A stretch of 64,000 nucleotides of DNA, taken from contig BROE01000019.1 of NCBI GenBank assembly GCA_036571765.1, forward strand, positions 6,255,443-6,319,442, given 5' to 3'. Origin of the DNA: Plecoglossus altivelis. Lineage: Eukaryota > Chordata > Actinopteri > Osmeriformes > Plecoglossidae. Made by a program: the position numbers and the translations under genes. The notes beneath the pieces are model-generated. The model made no database searches, was not told where the DNA came from, and saw only the letters and a list, made by a program, of their open reading frames with translations. Shown one piece after another: positions 23,501-28,319 of the stretch (position 1 is its first letter; the number at the start of each line of letters is the position of its first letter).

Positions 23501-23672
23501 AAGGCAGGTCCCAGGCTCCTCCCCCCCTAACCTCCCCACACACACAGGGTCCTCCCCCCTTGACCCTCCCACACACACAGACTCCTCCCCTCCGGGAAAG
23601 AAAAAGAGAAGTTTTTTCTCCAAAGGAAAAAAGCTGTTCAGAAAGCTGGGCTCCTCCAGCAAGAAGGAATGA
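3008..23672 (+). CDS. tspoap1: tspoap1 (RIM-binding protein 1), 3'-most 26 coding exons, 5' end outside window
   Basis: Presynaptic active-zone scaffold that links RIM proteins and voltage-gated calcium channels through SH3 domains; the mammalian protein also binds the mitochondrial TSPO. Twenty-six exons with compatible phases sum to 5,409 nt (1,802 codons plus stop), with no frame break. Order: coiled coil (exons 3008-8960), Ser/Lys-rich linker, SH3-1 (11200-11620), three FN3 domains (11870-13730), Pro/acidic/His-rich linker (13735-17687), SH3-2 (19030-19810), PPPKPRRSKK motif, SH3-3 (22040-22440), and a Lys/Arg-rich tail ending near SKKE. Conserved blocks such as ESELSKKRKECE, HMREVAERRQQLE and GLVPSNFVERVSDDD match the RIMBP family. 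Assignment to TSPOAP1 rather than RIMBP2 rests on the neighbours supt4h1, mir142, hsf5 and rnf43 and on exon-by-exon similarity to recalled human TSPOAP1. The window opens inside an intron. Confidence 0.93.
4006..4089 (+). CDS. tspoap1: tspoap1 exon: coiled coil, ESELSKKRKECE block
   Basis: 84 nt, phase 0 to 0, acceptor tgtccag and donor gtaaga. It encodes 28 residues beginning ESELSKKRKECENLE, a charged coiled-coil heptad segment that is highly conserved between RIMBP paralogues. Confidence 0.95.
4203..4292 (+). CDS. tspoap1: tspoap1 exon: coiled coil
   Basis: 90 nt, phase 0 to 0, acceptor tctaccag and donor gtcagt. It encodes 30 residues (ESQLEEERSRNERLEQEAD followed by LLRRKAQLLDQ), a typical Glu/Arg/Leu coiled coil. 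The next intron is almost entirely a minisatellite plus a CT run. Confidence 0.92.
4300..4943. repeat. 35-bp minisatellite followed by (CT)n
   Basis: From 4300 to about 4850 the intron is degenerate copies of a unit containing CTGTACCCCTCTGCAACCCC. From 4640 to 4800 it is a regular 35-bp tandem repeat. A (CT)n microsatellite follows at 4846-4943 and leads into the acceptor of the next exon, so it also serves as its polypyrimidine tract. Confidence 0.92.
4987..5109 (+). CDS. tspoap1: tspoap1 exon: coiled coil
   Basis: 123 nt, phase 0 to 0, acceptor cctcccag. The donor gtgcga is weak. It encodes 41 residues including ENEDLREDLSEVTAQRNS and ending KLENLEQVLK. In the recalled human protein LESLEQVLK runs directly into HMREV, which matches the join to the next exon. 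Confidence 0.95.
5257..5361 (+). CDS. tspoap1: tspoap1 exon: HMREVAERRQQLE coiled coil
   Basis: 105 nt, phase 0 to 0, acceptor tgtgcag and donor gtgagt. It encodes 35 residues from HMREVAERRQQLELEHEQA to DEIKRLQR. This is one of the most conserved RIMBP coiled-coil blocks. Confidence 0.96.
5653..5703 (+). CDS. tspoap1: tspoap1 exon: AQ..REHEGVVQMLE
   Basis: 51 nt, phase 0 to 0, acceptor taacag and donor gtgagt. It encodes 17 residues, AQFFAKREHEGVVQMLE, matching the recalled AQAEAQREHEGAVQLLE of human TSPOAP1. Confidence 0.93.
5704..7172 (+). other. tspoap1: tspoap1 intron upstream of the microexon
   Basis: 1.47 kb with a purine-rich (GA/GGGA)n tract at 6048-6160. No conserved coding sequence was recognised. 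An exon-like stretch after ttgtag at 6612 is discussed among the rejected items. Confidence 0.75.
7173..7193 (+). CDS. tspoap1: tspoap1 21-nt microexon (STLDCMQ)
   Basis: Seven codons, phase 0 to 0, flanked by acceptor ttctgctaaccag and donor gtactc. The peptide STLDCMQ matches STLDSMQ in human TSPOAP1, which falls exactly between the REHEG..LLE block and the VRELEEQC block. Including it extends the coiled coil by one heptad without shifting the frame. A TGC close upstream of the acceptor is typical of SRRM4-dependent neural microexons; that regulation is inferred. Confidence 0.9.
7194..8779 (+). other. tspoap1: tspoap1 intron ending in a TG/CG repeat
   Basis: 1.59 kb with no coding exon recognised. 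A small hairpin (TTGTATGG and CCATACAA) lies near 8400. The last 140 nt are an alternating purine-pyrimidine repeat that runs up to the next acceptor. Confidence 0.75.
8636..8772. repeat. (TG)n/(CG) alternating repeat at a 3' splice site
   Basis: About 135 nt of TGTG with interspersed CG and CA steps (tgcgtgtgtgcgcatatttg style). It ends 7 nt before the AG of the next exon. There is no conventional polypyrimidine tract. The pattern can adopt Z-DNA, and in RNA it is a UG-rich tract. Confidence 0.95.
8780..8960 (+). CDS. tspoap1: tspoap1 exon: SKVRDLEEKC coiled-coil end
   Basis: 181 nt, phase 0 to 1, acceptor gtacgcag and donor gtaaac. It encodes SKVRDLEEKCRSQSEQFGLL and the segment HELEKFRLQASKMD, then a Pro/Leu-rich stretch ending LGLTGER. 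It is the last coiled-coil exon of the family (human ARVRELEEQCRSQTEQF). Confidence 0.95.
8961..9964 (+). other. tspoap1: tspoap1 intron
   Basis: 1.0 kb. It holds a short (ATCC)n tract at 9298-9350 and ends in a (CTC)n pyrimidine run at 9912-9962 that serves as polypyrimidine tract. Nothing else was recognised. Confidence 0.75.
9965..10170 (+). CDS. tspoap1: tspoap1 exon: Ser/Lys-rich linker
   Basis: 206 nt, phase 1 to 0, acceptor cctcctag and donor gtgaga. Residues include HRELPTISIKSGSASSTKSE and two HLSPKSD/HLSPRKS repeats, ending SSPAHE. It corresponds to the human segment rich in SESIHNSPKS that precedes VDTASEVEEL. Confidence 0.88.
10171..11129 (+). other. tspoap1: tspoap1 intron with (CAGT)n(CAGC)n
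   Basis: 0.96 kb. A tetranucleotide run at 10684-10742 changes from CAGT to CAGC. No exon was recognised. Confidence 0.75.
11130..11239 (+). CDS. tspoap1: tspoap1 exon: start of SH3-1
   Basis: 110 nt, phase 0 to 2, acceptor gttccccag and donor gtgagg. It encodes VDTASEVEELDMDMAP, a short Ser-rich stretch, then KLQVFIARYR, the first strand of SH3-1 (human RIQVFLARYSYNP). Confidence 0.95.
11338..11447 (+). CDS. tspoap1: tspoap1 exon: SH3-1 core
   Basis: 110 nt, phase 2 to 1, acceptor tcggcag and donor gtacat. It encodes YNPYDGPNDNPEVELPLTAG then EYIYVYGDMDDDGFYE, containing the ALYDY-like strand and the acidic RT-loop of an SH3 fold. The preceding intron is only 98 nt and contains a run of 17 G (11277-11293). 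Confidence 0.97.
11546..12430 (+). CDS. tspoap1: tspoap1 large exon: SH3-1 end, FN3-1 and FN3-2
   Basis: 885 nt, phase 1 to 1, acceptor cctgcag and donor gtcggt. It opens with GELMDGRRGLVPSNFVERVS, the SH3 C-terminus with the conserved LVPSNF. A His/Pro/Ser linker follows, then FN3-1 (from PRKLTLIKQLAKSIIIGWDP) and FN3-2 (from APTQLRVERVTATSASLAWL). Third-codon positions are strongly GC-rich compared with the AT-rich hsf5 and supt4h1 exons. Confidence 0.97.
12431..13121 (+). other. tspoap1: tspoap1 intron with 300-nt polypyrimidine tract
   Basis: The first half is unique sequence. From about 12820 to 13120 it is nearly pure C/T (CCCTCTCC-type), ending at the acceptor ccccag. Nothing coding was recognised. 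Confidence 0.8.
13122..13273 (+). CDS. tspoap1: tspoap1 exon: FN3-3, ends at a GC donor
   Basis: 152 nt, phase 1 to 0. It encodes PPDAPLDLQLEHGPSPGIAL, ISWLPVTIDAAGTSNGVRVT and GYTIYADKKK, the third FN3 domain. The exon must end after AAAAAG because human IYADGQKIMEV aligns with IYADKKK/VLEV across the junction. The following bases are gcaaga, so the intron is GC-AG. Confidence 0.94.
13575..14087 (+). CDS. tspoap1: tspoap1 exon: FN3-3 end and Pro/Ala linker
   Basis: 513 nt, phase 0 to 0, acceptor cactgcag and donor gttagg. It begins VLEVSSPTAGSALLGPSQIQ and contains ELTVRTTSAHGESPDS, the end of FN3-3, followed by about 110 residues of low-complexity Pro/Ala/Ser sequence. The linker is poorly conserved, so the donor is chosen by frame and consensus. 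Confidence 0.88.
14183..14554 (+). CDS. tspoap1: tspoap1 exon: disordered linker
   Basis: 372 nt, phase 0 to 0, acceptor gcccccag and donor gtcagt. It has a Pro/Ala tract, then PLVSISEFLEDSRANLS and a related motif RSRLVSMDEFLSPDQNP. These two acidic/hydrophobic EFL motifs look like short linear binding motifs. Confidence 0.88.
14555..15393. repeat. minisatellite (ctgtgctgggtggtgttac)n filling a tspoap1 intron
   Basis: From about 14757 the whole intron is degenerate copies of CTGTGCTGGGTGGTGTTACC followed by AGTGTTGTGACC-type sequence, with unit lengths near 32-42 bp. Many units carry TTACCAG. The last unit supplies the acceptor of the next exon. Confidence 0.92.
15394..15552 (+). CDS. tspoap1: tspoap1 exon: SDLSDILEEEEE acidic linker
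   Basis: 159 nt, phase 0 to 0, donor gtaacc. It contains SSRGSDLSDILEEEEEDLYS, matching human GRNSDLSDIQEEEEEE. The 5' boundary is uncertain: the acceptor ttaccag at 15387-15393 is part of a minisatellite unit, and in-frame alternatives exist, for example after gtgcag at 15411. Confidence 0.85.
15553..15905 (+). other. tspoap1: tspoap1 intron with (CA)n
   Basis: 353 nt. There is a (CA/CT)n tract at 15560-15612 and a long C/T-rich stretch before the acceptor cctgcag. Nothing coding was recognised. Confidence 0.8.
15906..16793 (+). CDS. tspoap1: tspoap1 large exon: acidic and histidine-rich linker
   Basis: 888 nt, phase 0 to 0, donor gtgtgt. It starts SDRWEVDSDEEVLERILKLP, then TKQLFSIPEVTDEED (human KKLFSIPEEEEE). 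Next comes a His-rich block (about 16085-16215) with a duplicated QPNPQAQPHHHH unit, then DTVDTISYPEEEVEMDSDAS and EIDVEYGTDNDEEPLGYDSG (human EISIEYDSEDEQE). The donor was set because the alternative 2 nt downstream leads to a stop in the next exon. Confidence 0.93.
16794..17584 (+). other. tspoap1: tspoap1 intron ending near (GT)n
   Basis: 0.79 kb. A (GT)n run at 17491-17530 lies about 50 nt before the next acceptor (tgtcccccag). No coding exon was recognised. Confidence 0.75.
17585..17687 (+). CDS. tspoap1: tspoap1 exon: short linker
   Basis: 103 nt, phase 0 to 1, acceptor tcccccag and donor gtcaga. It encodes EGGRDPGLDAGAPWTGGPPE then SPKLARSVARKIK. Little cross-species conservation can be recalled, but both splice sites and both phases fit. 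Confidence 0.8.
17688..18993 (+). other. tspoap1: tspoap1 intron
   Basis: 1.3 kb with a GA-rich tract (17790-17962), CT tracts near 18070-18125 and a G run near 18890. The 3' end is again TG-rich (tgtgtgtgtgcag) rather than pyrimidine-rich. No exon was recognised. Confidence 0.75.
18994..19136 (+). CDS. tspoap1: tspoap1 exon: SH3-2 first half
   Basis: 143 nt, phase 1 to 0, donor gtaggc. It contains NEVRVFVALFPYDPAAMSPN and EEELPFREGQIIK, matching human VRIFVALFDYDPVSMSPNPDAGEEELPF. One residue of note: the usual ALFDYD reads ALFPYD. Confidence 0.97.
19148..19550. repeat. 15-bp minisatellite (cactgctgtcttcta)n
   Basis: About 27 tandem copies of a 15-bp unit (variants TTCCACACTGCTGTC, TTCAATACTGCTGTC, TTCTACACTGCTGTC) inside the intron that splits SH3-2. 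Because 15 is a multiple of 3, frames stay open on both strands. Confidence 0.95.
19558..19700 (+). mobile_element. tRNA-derived SINE remnant
   Basis: An A-box-like TAGCAGTGGTAGAGC (19571-19585) and a B-box-like GGTTCAAATCC (19613-19623) are separated by about 30 nt, as in a tRNA-type RNA polymerase III promoter. A tail follows that reads GCTGTGGATCAAAG, resembling teleost tRNA-SINE bodies. The anticodon arm is not a functional tRNA, so I call it a SINE and not a tRNA gene. Confidence 0.75.
19718..19886 (+). CDS. tspoap1: tspoap1 exon: SH3-2 second half
   Basis: 169 nt, phase 0 to 1, acceptor tgacccag and donor gtacgc. It encodes VYGDKDSDGFYRGESGGRLG then YVPCNMVSEIQVEDEE (human VFGDKDADGFYQGEGGGRTGYIPCNMV). 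The tail QQGFLATDASMEK matches human QRGYLSPDILLE. Confidence 0.97.
19887..20754 (+). other. tspoap1: tspoap1 intron
   Basis: 0.87 kb of unique sequence with a T/G-rich stretch near 20690-20720 before the unusual acceptor ccataaag. No coding exon or named element was recognised. Confidence 0.7.
20755..20823 (+). CDS. tspoap1: tspoap1 exon: PPPKPRRSKK motif
   Basis: 69 nt, phase 1 to 1, acceptor cataaag and donor gtgtgt. It encodes TRSHAQLPRRPVPPPKPRRS then KK, the conserved basic Pro-rich motif between SH3-2 and SH3-3 (human TTGPPPKPRRSKK). Confidence 0.94.
20824..21446 (+). other. tspoap1: tspoap1 intron
   Basis: 0.62 kb of unique sequence with a pyrimidine-rich end (ctctccactccccctgcccc). 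Nothing else was recognised. Confidence 0.75.
21447..21494 (+). CDS. tspoap1: tspoap1 exon: short linker
   Basis: 48 nt, phase 1 to 1, acceptor tccccccag and donor gtttgt. It encodes VESAAQWEESLDSSSQ. The neighbouring exons also join in frame without it (all phase 1), so it could be an optional cassette. Confidence 0.75.
21495..21991 (+). other. tspoap1: tspoap1 intron
   Basis: 0.5 kb. It begins with a C-rich run (21502-21515) and otherwise holds nothing I recognise. Confidence 0.75.
21992..22101 (+). CDS. tspoap1: tspoap1 exon: SH3-3 first strand
   Basis: 110 nt, phase 1 to 0, acceptor tttgacag and donor gtgaga. It ends RRRMVAIFDYDPRESSPNTD then IE, matching human MVAAFDYNPQESSPNMDVE. Confidence 0.97.
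22235..22306 (+). CDS. tspoap1: tspoap1 exon: SH3-3 core
   Basis: 72 nt, phase 0 to 0, acceptor tggtgcag and donor gtgagt. It encodes AELTFSAGDVIYVFGDMDDD then GFFY (human AELPFRAGDVITVFGGMDDDGFYY). Confidence 0.98.
22390..22521 (+). CDS. tspoap1: tspoap1 exon: SH3-3 end
   Basis: 132 nt, phase 0 to 0, acceptor gtttccag and donor gtaagc. It encodes GDLNGQKGLVPSNFLQALPA, then a Gly/Ala-rich stretch ending SRDSQ. LVPSNFL closes the SH3 fold. Confidence 0.97.
22522..23327 (+). other. tspoap1: tspoap1 last intron
   Basis: 0.8 kb, apart from the candidate cassette exon at 22801. A (CTCCCTGC)n-type pyrimidine tract lies at 22895-22985. The rest is unique. Confidence 0.75.
22801..22835 (+). CDS. 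tspoap1: tspoap1 candidate cassette exon with in-frame stop
   Basis: 35 nt between acceptor ttttgcag and a strong donor gtaagt. Read in phase 0 after SRDSQ it gives KQKRTVHFKT and a stop (TGA at 22831-22833). Inclusion would replace the 114-residue basic tail with ten residues. Human TSPOAP1 also ends in a short basic tail, so this may be a real alternative terminus. No transcript evidence is available. Confidence 0.55.
23328..23672 (+). CDS. tspoap1: tspoap1 terminal coding exon: basic C-terminus
   Basis: 345 nt including the stop, phase 0, acceptor ctcctccag. It begins GSLITSVEQLDPRAPGPDE, runs through a Pro/Thr-rich repeat (SSPPNLPTHTG and SSPLDPPTHTD) and ends with KKKRSFFSKGKKLFRKLGSS then SKKE. 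The Lys/Arg/Phe tail resembles RIMBP C-termini and may contact membrane or nucleic acid; that role is inferred. Confidence 0.88.
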   Translation, partial: GSLITSVEQLDPRAPGPDEAVEPQAGLHDLAPSHHTVLEPAVDVEPSPTLHPAPAPVPRQVPGSSPPNLPTHTGSSPLDPPTHTDSSPPGKKKRSFFSKGKKLFRKLGSSSKKE

Positions 23673-25570
23673 GTTTTAAAGCACTTTTCCATGTTTGTCG
23701 TTAGTCTCAGACGTTAGCAGTTAGCTAACGTGTCAGTAGGATAGGGTATATAGACCGTAACACACCTATGAAGCTCTGTATTACTCATCCTAGACCAGCT
23801 GTCCAGATAGGAAGCGTATATTCAGCTTTATGGCCAATACAATGCTGCAGCATGTTCATTTGCATGTGGCTGTATTTCAACTCCCCGCTCTCACAGTCTG
23901 CCTCAAAATACCCCCTGATTAAGTATTAACCAGTAGTTCACTCTTTTGAGGTTTAGACGTAATCTCAAAGTAAGCTCTGAAGGATTTGCCTAGAGGGATG
24001 GGATACCGAAGTGATTTGAAGACGCTACACCTTGACAACCTGGTGGTCAGTGTGGCGAGGCTCATTCCAGGGTCAGAGGGTGCGGTCGGGAGACCAAGGA
24101 AGTGCACCTGTATCTGGTTGGCTCACTCTTTGTAGATCGACCTGCACTAGGGCAGCAACCTGATTGATTTTAACTGGATTTCAAACTTCCTTTTTGGTAG
24201 TGAGAAGCATTTGATTATCGTATTACGGTCGTCTTTAATGCCGACTAATTGTTCAAACTGTGCAAATTGTACAGTTGCAATTAGCTGACTGTACAAACTG
24301 TCAGTCTGTACAGATCCAGAGTGTTAGTGGTGGTCAGGCTGCTTTCCACGTTGCATGCTTGTGCTGTCAGAGCAGGAAGTCCCCAGCGGCCCCTTGCAGC
24401 TGAGACGTCCCTGCACGTGAAGGTGTCGGCCCACAGGACTGCCGGTGTTCGCTCCTCTGGTCAGTGTAGTGTGGGTGGGTGTGGACAGGGGGAGGAGGGA
24501 GCCAGGGGACAGCCCAGGTGGGCAGGAGGACCTCTGCTGACTGGCTACACTGAAGCTTGGACATGCCTTTTTTTTCAGAAGATGACACGGAACTCATGTC
24601 CTTGACTTTGGCACTGGACAGGCCTGGATGTTTGCGTGCGCGTGTGCGTGAGTGTGCGTCAGGAAGGATAGTTAAAAGACTGTCAGTGTTCCAGGTCTCT
24701 CTGCTGGTGTTATTGGCTCAGTGTGGAGTCTGTATTTCCATCAGCCTGTCTGCTGCTGCAGGCTTGTCAGCCTCTGTTTTAGGAGGGTTGGAGGTTTAAG
24801 GGACCAGTCACTCAAACTTTATACGAGGATTGGTTCTCGTTCACTTAGGCCACTCTGGTCATGTAGTTTTGGACAACACAAGCACTGTCGTTGTTTCTGT
24901 CTTGCACGGTACACAAAGACGCAGCGTGTATATGCAGTGGTTTCTGAGTGTGGTCTCCTAATAACAAAGGTCCTTTCTTGTTGCAATATGTTTTGTCCAG
25001 ACATGTTCTGTTTGTTTGATTTAGTTTCGTTTAATGACTCTTGGGCTATAATTGGGTGAAATGATTTCTCAGGTTTTTACTCAAGTCTGTTCGTTGTGTA
25101 AAGAGCCATGTTGTCTTAGCTGTGGCTGTCTGCAGGATAAGATACTTGCCAAAATCTTAGGTGCTTTGCCTGTTACCATGTCAGAAAGAGCACCAGGGTT
25201 GTGTTGAGTGGGGAACAGTCAGATCATAATGAATGTGTTGTGTGAAAGAGGTGGTGTGTGAATATGACAGACTGCTGGCTCCCTCCAAAAAGCCCTGGAA
25301 AGTAGGTGGCGTCAACGCTCACCTGACTGGATATGTCGGAGGCAAATCTGTTTTTTTTTTTGTTTAAAAAAAATCTTTTCTTTTAGGGAGGGAAGGGGGG
25401 GAACTATTTTATTTTGTACCATCTAGTTTTGTTGTTAGAGGGTGTCTTTACTGGGCTGCACACAACCAGGAACGAGGTAGCAGAGGTCGGAATGTCACAG
25501 GAGGAACTTTTGAAGTTAAGTTGCCGAAATGTAGTCTGTTCGTATGTCCTCATGGCCTTTAATGCACTAC

Positions 25571-25740
25571 TGTTCCCTAGCCTGCTCTGTAGTAGGAAGG
25601 CTGCTACACTGTTATCACCCACAATAGCTAGCACCCCTGTCCCATGAAACTGTCCCCTAGCCTGCTCTGTAGTAGGAAGGCTGCTACACTGTTATCACCC
25701 ACAATAGCTAGCACCCCTGTCCCATGAGACTGTCCCCTAG
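25571..25740. repeat. 80-bp tandem duplication in the tspoap1 3' UTR
   Basis: Two almost identical 80-bp copies, each starting TGTYCCCTAGCCTGCTCTGT and ending near CCCATGARAC, plus 10 bp of a third. The two copies differ at only two or three positions, so the duplication is recent. Confidence 0.95.
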
Positions 25741-26332
25741 TCCAGCTCTGCTACTTCAATACAACCTGAACCTTTCGGGAGCATTTTAGGCAAGTTGATA
25801 TTATTTAGCCTTACAAGACCTTGTTTAGTCTTAATGTGTTGTTTACATAACTTTGATCGACTGCATGCATAATGATGTGTACCCATATTCTGCCTTATTA
25901 ATTTATTGTAATATTTACGTATTTATAGTTCTACTTGGATATATTTCAGTAGTCTGACTGTGAATGCAGTGGTAAGCCAAGTATGGAACGTGCTGTTTTT
26001 AGGAGTTGTGTGTCTGTATATAAATGCACAGTGTTCAGTAGCTTGCTGATGGGACTGAAGACGTTCGGTATTTTCATACAGAGAAGGATTTGTTTTCTGT
26101 CTTTCCTGACCTGTATGCAGTCTGCTAAAACCAAGCGGAAGATGTACTTTTTGTATAATAAGGTTTTTATTACCCATTTTGGAAGTTCACCTGTAAATAC
26201 GTGTTGTTTATATTGTTTTTCAGATGTCCTTTTTGCATGTTAAGGCAGTGTTGGTTGAGGAGGAATATCAGAGATAGGGCACAGACTTGTTGACATTGTG
26301 GCAGTTTCTTTCAATATGGATCTTTTTACAGG

Positions 26333-26338
26333 AATAAA
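26333..26338 (+). terminator. tspoap1: poly(A) signal AATAAA of tspoap1
   Basis: Canonical AATAAA preceded by T-rich sequence. It is the first strong signal that fits the expected 3' end on the + strand before the oppositely oriented mir142 unit. Confidence 0.65.
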
Positions 26339-26443
26339 GTCTATTTTCACATAAATCTGAAGTGATGTTCCTTGTCTTGCAGTTCCTCACTGTGCCATTA
26401 GTCTAAAATCATATTGGGGAGTAGAATTCATCAGAAAAAAAAC

Positions 26444-26482
26444 TTTATTGTTTCAAAATGGAATCTTTATTCTTTCTTTATT
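26444..26482 (-). terminator. three poly(A) signals on the - strand (pri-mir142 3' end)
   Basis: TTTATT occurs at 26444-26449, 26466-26471 and 26477-26482, reading AATAAA on the - strand. They lie 270-310 nt downstream of the mir142 3p arm and are the likely 3' end of its primary transcript. Confidence 0.55.
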
Positions 26483-26744
26483 TCAAACAGCAAATACACC
26501 ATAATCAACTTCACATCGTAATAACCATATGAGAATGGAACGCCTCTGGCCCGCTAAGAGAAAGCCCAATTCGTGAGGAGTCTGTCTTTGTTGGTTGGCG
26601 TGCACCGCTCATGTGAACTGGACAGGGTGGAGACACTCTGAGCTGTGCACTGCCACGTGAAACAAAGCAGGTTCCTCTTTTGCTGATTTCCTGAGTGTCG
26701 CCACGCCACCACGCCATGATCGTTGCTCCCGTCACCGTAGCCAA

Positions 26745-26829
26745 CAGTACACTCATCCATAAAGTAGGAAACACTACACTGTGGCGAGGAGTTTAGTAGT
26801 GCTTTCTACTTTATGGATGACTGCACTGT
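26745..26829 (-). ncRNA. mir142: mir142 precursor microRNA
   Basis: Hairpin whose arms match miR-142 exactly as I know it. The 5p arm is at 26815-26795 (- strand, starts CATAAAGTAG, 21 nt). The 3p arm is at 26778-26756 (- strand, starts TGTAGTGTTTCC, 23 nt). The loop is 16 nt, and pairing continues outside the mature arms with ACTCATCC/GGATGACTG. miR-142 is a blood-cell microRNA needed for leukocyte function in fish and mammals. In mammals it lies beside TSPOAP1 and SUPT4H1, as here. The + strand can also fold, but the mature sequences place the gene on -. It is nearly palindromic at the mature arms, which differ at only a few positions. Confidence 0.98.
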
Positions 26830-27772
26830 ACATCCATAAGTCCTCTTCTTGTCTTCATTCTTTTTCTGTCTTTCACACCTGCCCCATGCTGGTGTCCACA
26901 CCCAGCATTAAGCTCTGCCAGACATGGACAGACTCTTATAGAAATGGTCTGTTTTCCTTGAATGAGTTACTACGGAACAGTTATACAACAGTATGCACTA
27001 TGCTGCAAGTTTAGAGGAATAGTCAATTGCCGGTGAGGAATTATAATGCCCGTGCATGTGGAGGTAGTATTATACATTACACAGACATGCTTCTGCAAGG
27101 TCATCCAAAGAACTTCATGATAATCATTGTGGAGGTTATTGTAGAGAACATATCTACCCCACCCATCCCCCCCATGTCCTTATTTCTATATCATTTCTCA
27201 GAACAAGACAAAAGCACTGTCTCACGGCAGCCATTTTGTCTGACGTGAGTAAGCTTTTTTCAGGCATTTTAACTTTAAGGAACAATTTTCTTCTAAATTT
27301 AAATACAAGTTTGATCAAACTTTATAAACTTTGAAATTATTTGAAACTCAGACCCATTGCAAAAAAATAAAACAATCAACCTGTACCAGAATTAAAACTG
27401 CGTTATTCAAGTCAGCAAAATGGTTGTAATTACCATGAAATTTCTGCAGAATTGGCTTTTTCATTAACAAAATGTTTTTAAAATGCCAAATAGTAGACTA
27501 AATATATACATAACTATAATTTACATTTTATTGGGGGAGAAAAATACTCTGTAAATCTTCCAAATTTAGAAATGTAATCCATAATACAAAGTAAAGCAAT
27601 TAAAAAATATGCAATTGAATAGCCATACTGTACCTCACCAACAAGTGTATTTTTCTCTGAAGAGCTAAGAACTTAGTCTTGGTTGCCTTTGACGATGTCT
27701 TCTCGTCTGTGTCCAAGAGGTGGATGAAGAAGAAGAAGAGTTTGTGTCCCTTTTAAGAGTGGAGACCTAGAT

Positions 27773-27795
27773 CACGTGGGCTCAACCACAGGAAG
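27773..27795 (-). promoter_or_regulatory. candidate E-box, RUNX and ETS motif cluster upstream of mir142
   Basis: Within 23 bp the + strand reads CACGTG (27773-27778), AACCACA (27784-27790, RUNX) and directly adjoining GGAAG (27791-27795, ETS/PU.1 core). It lies about 1 kb upstream of the precursor on its strand. Mammalian miR-142 is driven by haematopoietic factors including PU.1 and RUNX1. The functional link here is inferred. Confidence 0.35.
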
Positions 27796-27932
27796 GGGTC
27801 TAACAGTCACCATCGCTCTCTCTTTTCTTCTTCCGGGAAATTCGCTCACTCCTGCAAATGCAAGACACCACGCCTATTATAACTAAACTTACCTACTCGA
27901 GTATAGTTCTTGTCAGACACCATTTTTATATA

Positions 27933-27934
<2 letters not shown>

Positions 27935-27969
<35 letters not shown>

Positions 27970-28012
27970 ATATATATATATATGTGTGTATATATATATA
28001 TGTATATATATG
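27935..28012. repeat. (TA)n/(TATG)n microsatellite
   Basis: About 78 nt of alternating TA with TATG interruptions. Confidence 0.95.
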
Positions 28013-28319
28013 CCTCAGAGACATAGTGTTAGAGTTGTGGAGTTCCTCTGCTCACAAGTGGAAGGCATGTTAATAACGTGGTTTTATCAACTTTTTGTCT
28101 TGGGTCAAACCTAAATCTGATTTCAACAGGTCAACAGGAACAGTTGTCCACAGAATGAGTGAGGTTCTAGAAGGGTTCAGTCCTGTCCTGTTCTTCAGGT
28201 GCCCCACACTGCGTCTTAGAACCATCTCCACATACCTCTCCTGTTTTCTGGTCCAGGGTTCATTGCCACCAGGTTGCATCAAATAAATGTTTACCCGTGA
28301 ATAATATTTTTCAAAGCTT

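Larger units (their letters stand above)
23673..26360 (+). other. tspoap1: tspoap1 3' UTR
   Basis: About 2.7 kb from the stop codon to the canonical AATAAA at 26333-26338, with no competing gene on this strand. It contains an 80-bp tandem duplication (25571-25740), T-rich stretches and AUUUA-type elements (25800, 25920). The 3' end is inferred from the signal only. Confidence 0.7.

Noticed and set aside
27797..27853. - strand terminal-exon-like peptide SERISRKKKRESDGDC after tgcatttgcag
   Set aside because: No matching upstream exon was found on the - strand, and the Lys/Arg content follows from a purine-rich tract. Kept only as a possible pri-mir142 exon edge.
28070..28282. 70-codon - strand frame (HLKNRTGLNPSRTSL) as a transposon fragment
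   Set aside because: No family could be recognised and no terminal repeats or flanking duplications were seen.
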